64,000 nucleotides of DNA from an uncultured Schlesneria sp. (lineage in GTDB: Bacteria; Planctomycetota; Planctomycetia; Planctomycetales; Planctomycetaceae). How positions within the stretch are numbered: position 1 is the first letter of the stretch; each line of letters begins with the position of its first letter. A program made the position numbers and the translations under genes. Below the pieces are notes generated by a model. It saw only the letters and a list, made by a program, of their open reading frames with translations. It did no database searches and had not been told where the DNA came from. This document shows positions 1 to 8,427 of the stretch, in pieces. The stretch is taken from contig CAIQIR010000057.1 of assembly GCA_903871875.1 (NCBI GenBank), positions 1 through 64,000 of the forward strand, written 5' to 3'.

Positions 1-1
1 C

Positions 2-1555
2 TTTGGCCCAGGCTCGAATGCCATGGGCTGGGCACCCGGACGCCGGCAGGATCACCGGACCGATCTCTTCCGATATCCTCGTCGCGGAGCTCAGGGTGGC
101 TACCTGCGTGAAATGCTGCATCAGCTTCCTCCACGGCAATCAATTCTCCTGTTCACCGACATTACACATTGGGTCTATTCCCAATACGGACTGATGGACC
201 ACGAGATGATCCCTGACCGCAACTACCGGACTCCACCCAACTGGGATTATGAGATGTACGCCCATAAGCCCGACCCGGCGCTCTATCAGGTTTACAATCG
301 ACGCACCTTTCACGCCCGTCCTTCTGCCTACTACAAAGCCTTTCAGGAAACGGCCGAATTCACGATTGGCGATATTGCTTATTCGGAAGGACATTTTGAT
401 CACGCCAATTCCTGGACCTATCTCCGCTTGTTCTGGAATCCCCATCAAAGCGTGAACGATGTCGTGACCGAATATGCCCGCACTCACTTCGGCCGCGAAG
501 CGGCACCCGTCATGACGGAAGCAATTTTCACGCTGGAGAAAAACCTGGAAACGCCGATCTCTGACAACCAGGGCATCGATCGCTTGATCTCGCTCGTGCG
601 ACAAGCCGGTGAATTGATGCCGGCGGATCTGAAGGCCCGTAGTTATCTCTGGCGGCAATATCTCGAAAAGGCTTATCTCGACAAATACATTCAGTTGGAC
701 GTTCGCCAGCAAAACGCCCTGGTGGAACGCCTCACGTCACAACTCAAAACAGCCTTCCACGGTGGTGATCTCGACGCCTCAGTCGCATCGCTGGCCGAGA
801 TCACACTTCCTGCACCCACGGCGGAAATGCGAGAATTGAAGTCGTCTGCCGATCAACTCGGGCGTGAAAGCGATCAGATCTACGGGGTCCGTAACGATGG
901 CTATTTCAACCTGAAGCAAGATTACGTCGGCTTTGGCTGGCTGCACAGACAACTGCAGCGCGCCAAGGCAGCATCACCAACCCAACGTCGCACGCTGGTC
1001 GAGCAGATCCTGTACAACGACGATGCGGGTGTCGGTGGTTTTTACGATGACGCTGGCAATCCCGAGAAGTCTCCGCATCTCGTCCATGGATGGTCGTACG
1101 GCGATGGTGAGATCAGTCCGGAAAACCGACAGTCTCAACGAACCATGGCCTTTACGACGGATGAGAAGCAGGGGGTTACGTTCCAGTATGACGATCTCGA
1201 TCCTAGGGCCGAGTACCGTGTTCGGTTGTCGCTGGTCCGTCCCCAATATAAGCCGCGATATGCGATGCGACACAAGCAAACCAGCGAGTCGATCTATGCC
1301 GACGAATTTGCACTCGTCGAGAACCTGATTCTACCAGAATATCACGCCGACTATTTTGAATATGACATTCCCGCGGCAGCAATTGCCGACGGCAAGTTGA
1401 CTCTTTCCACCCGTAAGCAACCTGGTATCGGCGAAGGGTTGCAGTCCGACCTCACCGTCTGGCGCAATACCGGAGGGTGGGGCACCCTGGTCAGCGAAGT
1501 CTGGCTGATGAAGAAGGGCTCGCCGAAATGTTACGCCGTGCAGAAGACACCTTGA
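2..1555 (+). CDS. Uncharacterised glycoside-hydrolase-like protein, 5' partial
   Basis: The frame is open to the left edge, so the true start lies outside the window and about 517 codons of the C-terminal part are visible. The aromatic-rich segment HWVYSQYGLMDHEMIPD and the stretch YSEGHFDHANSWTYLRLFWN, followed by a helical region ending near TYLRLFWNP-type motifs, recall large planctomycete proteins with alpha-glucuronidase or DUF4838-like barrels. The last 200 residues are rich in beta-strand-like segments and could be a carbohydrate-binding domain. No catalytic residue can be assigned. It faces a propeller glycosidase-like gene convergently, 8 bp away, and lies near a sulfatase, so a role in glycan degradation is inferred only from context. 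Confidence 0.6.
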   Translation, partial: FGPGSNAMGWAPGRRQDHRTDLFRYPRRGAQGGYLREMLHQLPPRQSILLFTDITHWVYSQYGLMDHEMIPDRNYRTPPNWDYEMYAHKPDPALYQVYNRRTFHARPSAYYKAFQETAEFTIGDIAYSEGHFDHANSWTYLRLFWNPHQSVNDVVTEYARTHFGREAAPVMTEAIFTLEKNLETPISDNQGIDRLISLVRQAGELMPADLKARSYLWRQYLEKAYLDKYIQLDVRQQNALVERLTSQLKTAFHGGDLDASVASLAEITLPAPTAEMRELKSSADQLGRESDQIYGVRNDGYFNLKQDYVGFGWLHRQLQRAKAASPTQRRTLVEQILYNDDAGVGGFYDDAGNPEKSPHLVHGWSYGDGEISPENRQSQRTMAFTTDEKQGVTFQYDDLDPRAEYRVRLSLVRPQYKPRYAMRHKQTSESIYADEFALVENLILPEYHADYFEYDIPAAAIADGKLTLSTRKQPGIGEGLQSDLTVWRNTGGWGTLVSEVWLMKKGSPKCYAVQKTP

Positions 1556-1562
1556 ACCCGGT

Positions 1563-2552
1563 TTACCGGTTGTTGATCCGCACCGGTTTGTTCAGGCGAT
1601 CATTGCTGATTTCCAGCACGGCCACACGATTCCGATCCCAGGTCGCGGCGCTGGCGGCCCCCACGAACAGACGGTGAATTTGCATCTGGGGGTCAAGCAG
1701 CAAAAAAGGGGTCACGTGTCCATGAGCGTCCCAGGGTGAAGTCGATTTATTCACGAAAGACCCGCCGTCTTTCCAATGGATTCCATCCTGGCTGACGGCG
1801 AATCGTGTTCCCTCGTGCGATTCCCGCAGCATCAGCAACGTCTTGCCGACTCGTTTCACATCAATGGCTCCGGCGTCGTATTCGAAGACCGGATTGCCTT
1901 GATATTTGGTCCACGTGATTCCGTCGGTCGAAGTCGCATAACCAACGCTCCGATGTGACGTGGGCGATATCGGAACTCCCTTGACCGGTGCGCCCGGTGG
2001 AAAGTCCTTACGACCGTCGTACCACATTTTAAAGAGTCCGTCTTCGACAATCACACTGGGACGACCGGCGGAAAGACCGTCCCAAGCCTGGGCAGCACCA
2101 GGAGTGATGGCCGCCCCGTGCGATTCCCAGACTTTTCCGTCGTCGGAAACAGCCACATCAATCCGATCGACGACATCGCGTTCGGTCCTGGTGAAGTACA
2201 TGTAGAACTTGGAGCCGACTTTGACCACTGACGGATCATTGACATGATTCGCCTGGTCATCTTTCAGCACAACACCCATGCGAGTCCAGGATTTTCCGTC
2301 GACCGATTCCGCGTACGAAATCCGGTCATGCCCATCTTTCCCTTGTCCGCCGTACCACATGCGATACACAGCGCCGTCGTGAAGAACATCGGGCGCGTAG
2401 ACATTGCCTTGACCATGGGGGGCCAGTTCCGAATCGCCGGCTCCCTCCAGCAGCACCGTCGGTATGTCGGAGTCTGCTGCCAAACATCCTCTGTTCCCAA
2501 CACTCAGTAACGTCATTCCGACCAGTAAAATACCCACTAGCCCGTTTTTCAT
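1563..2552 (-). CDS. Secreted five-bladed beta-propeller glycosidase-like protein (GH43/GH32 type)
   Basis: The frame is open upstream to 2729, but ATG 2552 is preceded by AGGAG about 11 bp away and opens a clear signal peptide (hydrophobic stretch GILLVGMTLLSV, then CLAADSD), giving 329 aa. The mature part repeats blade motifs of the type YRMWYGG, FYMYFTR, FKMWYDG and SDDGKVWESHG, the signature of GH43/GH32-like five-bladed propellers that act on or bind polysaccharides outside the cytoplasm. An Asp in the NDPSVVK strand fits the usual catalytic position, but activity is not proven. It converges with the upstream glycosidase-like gene and diverges from a GNAT gene. Confidence 0.7.
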   Translation of the reverse strand: MKNGLVGILLVGMTLLSVGNRGCLAADSDIPTVLLEGAGDSELAPHGQGNVYAPDVLHDGAVYRMWYGGQGKDGHDRISYAESVDGKSWTRMGVVLKDDQANHVNDPSVVKVGSKFYMYFTRTERDVVDRIDVAVSDDGKVWESHGAAITPGAAQAWDGLSAGRPSVIVEDGLFKMWYDGRKDFPPGAPVKGVPISPTSHRSVGYATSTDGITWTKYQGNPVFEYDAGAIDVKRVGKTLLMLRESHEGTRFAVSQDGIHWKDGGSFVNKSTSPWDAHGHVTPFLLLDPQMQIHRLFVGAASAATWDRNRVAVLEISNDRLNKPVRINNR

Positions 2553-2712
2553 CTTTTCCCCGTCTCCTGAATTTGCCGACCGACTGGCGAAGATCGTCAC
2601 ATCTGTGCAATTGTCCAAACTCTCAAGGCTACGACCGCCGGACAATCGGCGATGTAGTTTACATTGGCGTTCGATACTTGGCGCTGCGAATCGCAATGGA
2701 CACACTGTCGTC

Positions 2713-3192
2713 ATGATTCGCCCCGCCACTCCCGACGATATCCCTCGGCTGATTCAGTTCATCTTTGAATTGGCCGAGTATGAACGATTGAGCCATTCCG
2801 TGATGCTCGACGCAGACCGGCTACGGGAGCATCTGTTCGGACCGCGACCGTGCATCGAAGCGTTGATCGCCGAAGCGGACGGCGCGGCGGTAGGCTTCGC
2901 GTTGTTTTTTACGAATTACTCAACATTCCAGTGCCTGCCCGGTTTGTATCTCGAAGACCTGTTCGTGCGGCCCAGTTACCGTGGCCGCGGCCTGGGCCGC
3001 GCGTTACTGCTGGCAGTCGCAGCCCTGGCCGTCGAACGTGGCTGTGGCCGCATGGAATGGGCCGTGCTCGATTGGAACGAGCCAGCGATTGGCTTTTATC
3101 AATCGCTGGGAGCACGACCGCTGGATGATTGGACCAAGTATCGCCTGAGCGATGAAGCGCTCATTCAAGCCGCGGCACTCAGCCAGCATTGA
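2713..3192 (+). CDS. GNAT family N-acetyltransferase
   Basis: The product has 159 aa from ATG 2713; the longer upstream frame overlaps the divergent propeller gene and has no protein character. It begins MIRPATPDDIPRLIQF, typical of the GNAT beta1-alpha1 element. The acetyl-CoA pyrophosphate loop is VRPSYRGRGLGRALL (about residues 86-100), and the motif B region ends DWNEPAIGFYQSLGA. Spacing and the LYLEDLFV strand resemble the diamine acetyltransferase (SAT1-like) branch. The substrate is unknown. The stop lies 32 bp before the sulfatase start on the same strand, so co-transcription is likely. Confidence 0.8.
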   Translation: MIRPATPDDIPRLIQFIFELAEYERLSHSVMLDADRLREHLFGPRPCIEALIAEADGAAVGFALFFTNYSTFQCLPGLYLEDLFVRPSYRGRGLGRALLLAVAALAVERGCGRMEWAVLDWNEPAIGFYQSLGARPLDDWTKYRLSDEALIQAAALSQH

Positions 3193-3223
3193 CGATGAAC
3201 AACCTGGAAGGAAGCGGATTCAA

Positions 3224-4732
3224 ATGGAATCGAAATCGCCCGCGCCAACAATCGATCTTCGTGACGTTCATTGGTCAAGTCCACTCCAACGACGGATACA
3301 TTGTTCCGGCACAGTGGGACGGCTGGCGCGGGGCGGATTCTTTCTGCTGGCCGTGCTGTTGCCGAACCTTGCACAGACCGCAGAACCGATTCGTTGGAAC
3401 GTCTTACACATCGTCTCAGACGACTTAAACACCCGATTAGGCTGTTATGGAGACCCTCTGGTGAAGTCGCCCAACATCGACCGACTGGCAGGTCGGGGCG
3501 TGCGATTCGATCGCGCCTACTGTCAGTATCCCCTCTGCAATCCGTCACGCGCGTCATTCTTGACCGGGTTGCGCCCCGACACCACAAAGGTGCTCGACAA
3601 TTCCGTTCAGTTTCGACAACACGTCCCGCACGCGGTCAGCCTGCCTCAGACCTTTCGTCAAGCCGGATATTTCGTTTCGCGAGTCGGCAAGCTGTACCAC
3701 TACGGCGTGCCAGGCCAAATCGGTACCGATGGCCTCGACGACCCGGTCTCGTGGGAACGTGTGTTCAATCCCCGGGGCCGTGATAAGGATGTCGAAGAGG
3801 AGATTTTTACATTGAAGCCGGAGGCCAAAGGCAGCGCCCGGTTTGGAGGAGTGCTGAGCTGGCTGGCCGTCGATACCGAAGACACCGAACAAACCGATGG
3901 CATTGGGGCGACCGAGGCGATTCGACTGCTGGAAGCTCACCAGGACCATCCGTTTTATCTGGCCGTGGGGTTTTATCGACCGCATACACCCTACGTCGCC
4001 CCCCGAAAATATTTCGGCTGGTACCCGCTGAATTCCATCACGATCCCGACGTCGCCCGATGCGCTGCGAGAGCTCTTTCCCGCTCCGGCACTGGCCTCGA
4101 TCCATCCTGAAGAAGAGGCCATGACCGACGATTTGCGACGGCAGGCCATCCAGGCCTATCATGCGTCGACGTCATTCATGGACGCCCAGGTGGGTCGCAT
4201 CATCGAAGCCCTGGACCGGCTCAAGCTGGCGGACAAAACGATCATCATCTTTCACAGCGATCACGGCTATCACCTGGGCGAGAAGCATCTGTGGCAGAAG
4301 ATGACGCTGTTTGAAGAATCGACTCGGGTACCGTTGATCGTCGTCGTTCCGGGAAACTCCGCGAATGGAAAGACCTGTTCTTGCACCGTGGAACTTGTCG
4401 ACTTGCATCGCACGCTGGCCGACCTGTGCAGCCTGAACGCCGATGCGGCCACGGAAGGATCCAGTTTGAAACCTTTGATCGAAAAACCTGACGCTGCGTG
4501 GACCAAACCCGCGAGAACTCAGATCACACGAGGAAAAGACAATGATCGAGTAACCGGCCGCACGCTCAGAACCGAACGCTGGCGTTACACCGAATGGAAC
4601 GACGGACAACTGGGCGTCGAACTGTACGACCACGAATCCGACGCTCACGAGATGCACAACCTGGCCCAGGATTCGCGTTTCGATGCGACGGTGGCCGAAC
4701 TCAAAGCACAGTTGCATCAACCCCATCCATAG
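3224..4732 (+). CDS. Type I sulfatase, iduronate-2-sulfatase-like
   Basis: The 502-aa protein starts at ATG 3224, with GGAAGGAAG about 11 bp upstream; an earlier start at 3152 would overlap the GNAT gene. An internal hydrophobic segment near residues 35-50 looks like a signal anchor or signal peptide. The sulfatase signature CNPSRASFLTG starts at about residue 105, its Cys being the one converted to formylglycine. Metal and substrate residues appear in VSDDLN and in FHSDHGYHLGEKHLWQK, and the latter form is typical of the iduronate-2-sulfatase branch. It probably removes sulfate esters from algal or animal glycans in the periplasm. Planctomycetes commonly carry dozens of such genes. Confidence 0.88.
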   Translation: MESKSPAPTIDLRDVHWSSPLQRRIHCSGTVGRLARGGFFLLAVLLPNLAQTAEPIRWNVLHIVSDDLNTRLGCYGDPLVKSPNIDRLAGRGVRFDRAYCQYPLCNPSRASFLTGLRPDTTKVLDNSVQFRQHVPHAVSLPQTFRQAGYFVSRVGKLYHYGVPGQIGTDGLDDPVSWERVFNPRGRDKDVEEEIFTLKPEAKGSARFGGVLSWLAVDTEDTEQTDGIGATEAIRLLEAHQDHPFYLAVGFYRPHTPYVAPRKYFGWYPLNSITIPTSPDALRELFPAPALASIHPEEEAMTDDLRRQAIQAYHASTSFMDAQVGRIIEALDRLKLADKTIIIFHSDHGYHLGEKHLWQKMTLFEESTRVPLIVVVPGNSANGKTCSCTVELVDLHRTLADLCSLNADAATEGSSLKPLIEKPDAAWTKPARTQITRGKDNDRVTGRTLRTERWRYTEWNDGQLGVELYDHESDAHEMHNLAQDSRFDATVAELKAQLHQPHP

Positions 4733-4750
4733 TTCGAAGGGGCGTTGTGC

Positions 4751-6088
4751 TTAAAACAGTGCCCGTCCATCGGCCAAACGATGAGGGCGACCGGTGGGAT
4801 CCACCAATTCTCGTTCAGGATCAACACCGAACCGGCTGAACAACGTGGCCGCCAGATCGCCTGACGAGACCGGATCGCGCGCCGGATATGCGGCAATCTT
4901 GTCGCTGGCCCCGATCACTGTGCCGCCCGGTGCCCCGCCGCCCGCCATCATGGCACTGAACACATCCGGCCAATGATCGCGTCCAGCATTGGCATTGATC
5001 CGCGGCGTGCGACCGAACTCGCCCACCGAAATAACAAGAGTCGATTCCAACATCCCGCGATCGGCCAAGTCAGCAATCAGCGCCGACAGACCACGGTCCA
5101 TCGGTGGAACCAGGGTTCCTTTGTGGCGGCCGAAATTATCGGCATGGCTGTCCCAATTGCAGGTTTGACAATTCGCCTGACCGTCGAAGACGGTGATCAT
5201 ACGCACGTCGGCTTCGACCAATCGCCGCGCCAAAAGCAAACTTTGCCCCAACAGATTGCGACCGTATCGTTCCCGTAGCGCGTCGGTTTCACGACCAATC
5301 TCCATGGCCATGCGAAGTCGTGGCGAACCGAGCGTGGCAAACGCCTTTTCGTAATGTTCGTCCATGGTCGTCACCGCCGATTGTTCGGAGGGATGACGAT
5401 CCAATTTACGAGACAACCCGGTTCGTTCCGTAAATCGCTGGCGAGAGACATCACCGGGTAGCTGTAATGCCCCCACTTGGAAATCAGGGCGATTCGGATC
5501 GCCTTCGATTTGGAACCGTTCATACTTCGGGCCCAGAAATCCCGCAGTCTGCCCGGGAAGCTGCACCACGTTGTACATCACGTAGGGAAGGGCCACGTGA
5601 GCCAAACCATCCGCCGGTAATCCGAGAGTGGCCGACAGCGCCGAACCCAAACACGGAGGTCCCAGTGCATCGTCACCCAACAATTCCAGGTCGCCTCGTA
5701 GGGGTGTCTTTCCCGTCAACATCTCGGCCGCAGCCGAATTGTGATTCCGCATCGGATGATGCAGCGACCGAATCAACGTGACGTGATTCATCACACTCGC
5801 CATCTGCGGCAAATATTCGCTGATGCGGATGCCCGGGACATTGGTTTCAATCGGCGAACAAACCCCGCGCACTTCCAGGGGTGCGTCGGGCTTCGGATCC
5901 CAAGTCTCCATTTGACTGGGGCCGCCATAATGAAAGACGAGAATGCACGAACGAATCGGAGGTGCGCCGCTCGACGAGGCCAAGGCTCCCAATCGATTCG
6001 AACAAACCAGGCCCGCGATGGAAGCCAGACCGCTGGCTCCGAAAAACGTTCGCCGCGACAAGGGAGTTCGCGCTGCACGTTCGGTCAT
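4751..6088 (-). CDS. DUF1501 domain protein, Tat-exported
   Basis: The 445-aa protein starts at ATG 6088 behind GGGAG. The N-terminus carries the twin-arginine motif SRRTFFGASGLASIAGL, so export by Tat is expected. The body shows DUF1501 hallmarks: FHYGGPSQMETWDPKPDAP near residue 55, LIRSLHHPMRNHNSAAAEML, VISVGEFGRTPRIN, and GRDHWPDVFSAMMAGGG near the C-terminus. These proteins belong to the alkaline-phosphatase/sulfatase-like fold and are often paired with DUF1549/DUF1553 cytochrome-type partners in planctomycetes, but none is seen here. Function is unknown. It converges with the sulfatase, 18 bp apart. Confidence 0.88.
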   Translation of the reverse strand: MTERAARTPLSRRTFFGASGLASIAGLVCSNRLGALASSSGAPPIRSCILVFHYGGPSQMETWDPKPDAPLEVRGVCSPIETNVPGIRISEYLPQMASVMNHVTLIRSLHHPMRNHNSAAAEMLTGKTPLRGDLELLGDDALGPPCLGSALSATLGLPADGLAHVALPYVMYNVVQLPGQTAGFLGPKYERFQIEGDPNRPDFQVGALQLPGDVSRQRFTERTGLSRKLDRHPSEQSAVTTMDEHYEKAFATLGSPRLRMAMEIGRETDALRERYGRNLLGQSLLLARRLVEADVRMITVFDGQANCQTCNWDSHADNFGRHKGTLVPPMDRGLSALIADLADRGMLESTLVISVGEFGRTPRINANAGRDHWPDVFSAMMAGGGAPGGTVIGASDKIAAYPARDPVSSGDLAATLFSRFGVDPERELVDPTGRPHRLADGRALF

Positions 6089-6242
6089 CTGAATTCTCCC
6101 TCGTCAAACGATTCGCAGCCGGGCGAACAAGCCCTCGCCCCGTTGCCAGGAGTCTAATCGATGTTTGTTTATGGATTGAAGGGAAATGACCTGCTTTGCC
6201 CCCGATTCAAAAGAAAAAGACAAAACGCGGCTCGTTAATGTC

Positions 6243-6274
6243 AACAGCCCGAAGGAAAAATCCTTCGGGCTGTT
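6243..6274. terminator. Perfect 14-bp hairpin, likely intrinsic terminator
   Basis: AACAGCCCGAAGGA (6243-6256) and its exact complement (6261-6274) enclose a four-base A loop. On the + strand it is followed by TTTTA. It lies just beyond the 3' end of the alkyltransferase-like gene (minus strand, ends 6306), and on that strand there is no strong U tract, so it may act only as a transcript-end hairpin. Confidence 0.7.
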
Positions 6275-6305
6275 TTACGGTTGTCATTTCCGGGAGGTCA
6301 CCTGC

Positions 6306-6653
6306 TTAGGAGGCGACAACTTGGGTTTCCCAGGAAAACAACGATTCTGTCAGCGTCGCCACAATCATCATATCTTTTTTTCCGTTGGCGGCCGAAAGCT
6401 CAAAGCCACCAGAGGACAATTGTTTCGCGTGATCCGATTCCTTCAAGACCATGCCATCATCGGGAATCGCTCGCCACCAATGCAGGTGAGGCCAATCCCG
6501 CTGAACGGTCGTCAGGCAGGTCATCAGCGTGCGTCCTCCCGCGCCAGGCTTGAAGCCGGCACGTGTCGCAACTTCCGTGAATGTCGCAAGTTTGTCCAGT
6601 CGCTTCAATTCCCACAGTGCTTCCGCCACACCTTCTGCTCGAACAGATGCCAC
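6306..6653 (-). CDS. MGMT-family alkyltransferase-like protein lacking the active Cys
   Basis: The 115-aa protein starts at GTG 6653, supported by AGGAGAG about 7 bp upstream. The block WELKRLDKLATFTEVATRAG matches the winged-helix DNA-binding part of O6-alkylguanine alkyltransferases, and GGRTLMTCLTTVQRDWPHL with HWWRAIPDDG sits where the PCHRV active-site motif and following strand normally lie. The reactive Cys is absent, with Trp at the corresponding position, as in ATL proteins that bind alkylated bases and flag them for nucleotide excision repair. The alignment was made by eye and the fold call is moderate. The gene stands alone and is followed by a strong hairpin. Confidence 0.6.
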   Translation of the reverse strand: MASVRAEGVAEALWELKRLDKLATFTEVATRAGFKPGAGGRTLMTCLTTVQRDWPHLHWWRAIPDDGMVLKESDHAKQLSSGGFELSAANGKKDMMIVATLTESLFSWETQVVAS

Positions 6654-7030
6654 AATTCTCTCCTCTTACTTGGCTGACGAGACGCCGAATAATTTCGTAT
6701 GACAGCGATCCAATCGCAAATCCATCAGACGTCCGCAGCGTGCCCACGAAGCCGACCCAAGCGAGCTGTGAATCCTCAAAAGGGATGATCACCTCGCCCA
6801 AAGATCTCGTTTATGTTGTGCCTCCAAGGTACTCTAATCGAGGGATGTGAACAACCCTTGATCCGCAATCGAGACGCATTGCGATGCGGTTTGAAGAATC
6901 GGTGCTTGGAAATGATCTCATCAAGACCTAGAATTGAGAGCAGTTCGTCTCAAAACGCGAAGTGCTGAGCGATTCTGTCAATTTCGTAAAATAAGCAGTC
7001 TTGTCGCCCGTTCTGTTTCGGGGAGCCGTA
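6654..7030. other. Intergenic region, no gene seen
   Basis: This stretch separates the divergent alkyltransferase-like gene and sufU and must hold both promoters. Open frames here are short or lack start signals, and no RNA gene or strong hairpin was recognised. Confidence 0.5.
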
Positions 7031-7426
7031 GTGTCTGACGCGTTGTATGACGACCACATTCTGGACCACTTTGAATCACCCTACCACAAGGGGCATTTGC
7101 CCTGTCCCACATGTACTCATTCGGACCGTAATCCGATTTGTGGCGATCAAGTGACAATTGAACTGGACGTCGACGATCAACAGCGCGTGCGTGAAGCGTT
7201 CTTCGACGGAAAAGGCTGCGCGATCAGCCAGGCGGCCGCTTCAATCCTCTGCGAATCGATCGAAGGAAAATCACTCGACGAACTGCGCAATTTCCAAGCG
7301 AAAGACATGCTGGAACTGTTGAAAGTACCGCTGACAGCCAGTCGTCAAAAGTGTGGCCTCTTGGGCTTCAAAGTATTGAAGACGATGCTGTATTCGCTTG
7401 ATCATCAGCAACCCGCCCAAAGCTGA
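7031..7426 (+). CDS. sufU: SufU/NifU-family iron-sulfur cluster assembly scaffold
   Basis: GTG 7031 with GGGGAG 7 bp upstream gives 131 aa starting MSDALYDDHILDHFESPYH, the standard SufU N-terminus; a TTG start at 7001 is possible but less likely. The three conserved cysteines sit in NPICGDQ, GKGCAISQAAASI and RQKCGLLG, and the Asp after the first Cys is present. SufU accepts sulfur from SufS and transfers it to the SufBCD scaffold. No other suf gene is adjacent, so it is a standalone copy in this window. Assignment to the SufU rather than the IscU branch rests on the CGD/GCAIS spacing. Confidence 0.85.
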   Translation: MSDALYDDHILDHFESPYHKGHLPCPTCTHSDRNPICGDQVTIELDVDDQQRVREAFFDGKGCAISQAAASILCESIEGKSLDELRNFQAKDMLELLKVPLTASRQKCGLLGFKVLKTMLYSLDHQQPAQS

Positions 7427-7603
7427 CATTGCCCCCGCCCGCTTGAGTTCCAGCAAAAACACCTGGGGCTTCGCCGCCGGCTCTCACGTTCCCGCAGCAA
7501 CTCGGACTCTCACCATGAGCGGTACAGACCCCAACGAGCTGGCCTGTTCCAATCGAACAGGCCAAATCCACCTCGCGATTCATTCCGATCGCAGCAAATC
7601 AAA

Positions 7604-7957
7604 TTAGTATTTGATGCACTGGAAAGACGAAATCACGTCGCTGACCGCACCAATGTTCGGGTAGTAACCCACCTCTAAATCCCAGTAATCGCCAACGTAG
7701 TTGGGATCACGGTAGAATCGCCACGTCCCCCTGACCACGACGATGGACGAGATTTTGTCGTTGAACTCGCGCGACATTCGTCGGAAATTCAAGTTCGTGC
7801 GGTGCGAAGGACCGCCATAGTCATGGTCCTGATAGATGACCACTTCCGGCAACGCGCTGAGGTTGGTGGGGCGTTCGAAATTTCCATGTTGGCTTTCGGC
7901 GGCCGTTCCACTCGGGCTTTTGTGCCACTCATGTTCGGGAGCGGGTTGTCCTGGCAT
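7604..7957 (-). CDS. Beta/gamma-crystallin domain protein
   Basis: ATG 7957, with AAGGGC about 8 bp upstream, gives 117 aa; a longer in-frame extension to 8095 has no support. From about residue 40 two Greek-key motifs follow one another: VVIYQDHDYGGPSHRTNLN and WRFYRDPNYVGDYWDLEVG. Each is followed by a calcium-site pattern, FNDKISSI and VSDVISSF, matching the N/D-N/D-x-x-S/T-S consensus of microbial beta/gamma-crystallins, although the second has Ser at the first position. A single-domain, possibly Ca2+-stabilised protein is likely. There is no signal peptide. Function in bacteria is generally unknown. Confidence 0.8.
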   Translation of the reverse strand: MPGQPAPEHEWHKSPSGTAAESQHGNFERPTNLSALPEVVIYQDHDYGGPSHRTNLNFRRMSREFNDKISSIVVVRGTWRFYRDPNYVGDYWDLEVGYYPNIGAVSDVISSFQCIKY

Positions 7958-8427
7958 GTTTGCCCTTTTGCAAAATGAAAATCTGGCTGTTGTACCAGCA
8001 GTCATCGTCGACATCTGTTCGCAGCTCGTAGCGAGGTCTCTCAGCCACGGGCGGAACAATGCGATTCTGACAAACGGAACCGCCGCCGACAACATCGCTC
8101 GATTCAGGGTGCGTCAATTGATGGCTTCAAGAGTCAGCCGGACGACTTACCGGAAAATCACCCCATTCGCCATGTTCATCGTTACGAAGGCTGACAATTT
8201 AGGAACCGCTACGATAATTATTCGTCAGCACTATCTGCCGTCTCTTTGGCAACTGCAGCAAATAACCCCCCTGTATTTCCACGATGACTCTCGATCTACG
8301 CAACCGCACGGCCGGTTTCAGTACGGTGTTGGATTGAAAAAAAAGCCCAACACTTGTCCAATCGTACACAACCTCTTCAGCAGCACCTTCGCGTGATCCC
8401 GCGAATCATCCCATCGAGAAACCACGC
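7958..8427. other. Intergenic region, no gene seen
   Basis: This lies between the divergent crystallin and pilT-like genes. Frames crossing it are overlapping shadows without ribosome-binding sites, and no hairpin or repeat stood out. Confidence 0.45.

Noticed and set aside
140-712. Long frame on the minus strand inside the glycosidase-like gene
   Set aside because: It is antisense to a gene with consistent protein character, has no ribosome-binding site and no family resemblance.
6457-6801. Minus-strand frame starting MGEVIIPFEDSQLAWVGF upstream of the alkyltransferase-like gene
   Set aside because: The first 50 codons look protein-like, but it overlaps the supported GTG gene in another frame, turns into Arg/Cys-rich sequence and has no start signal.
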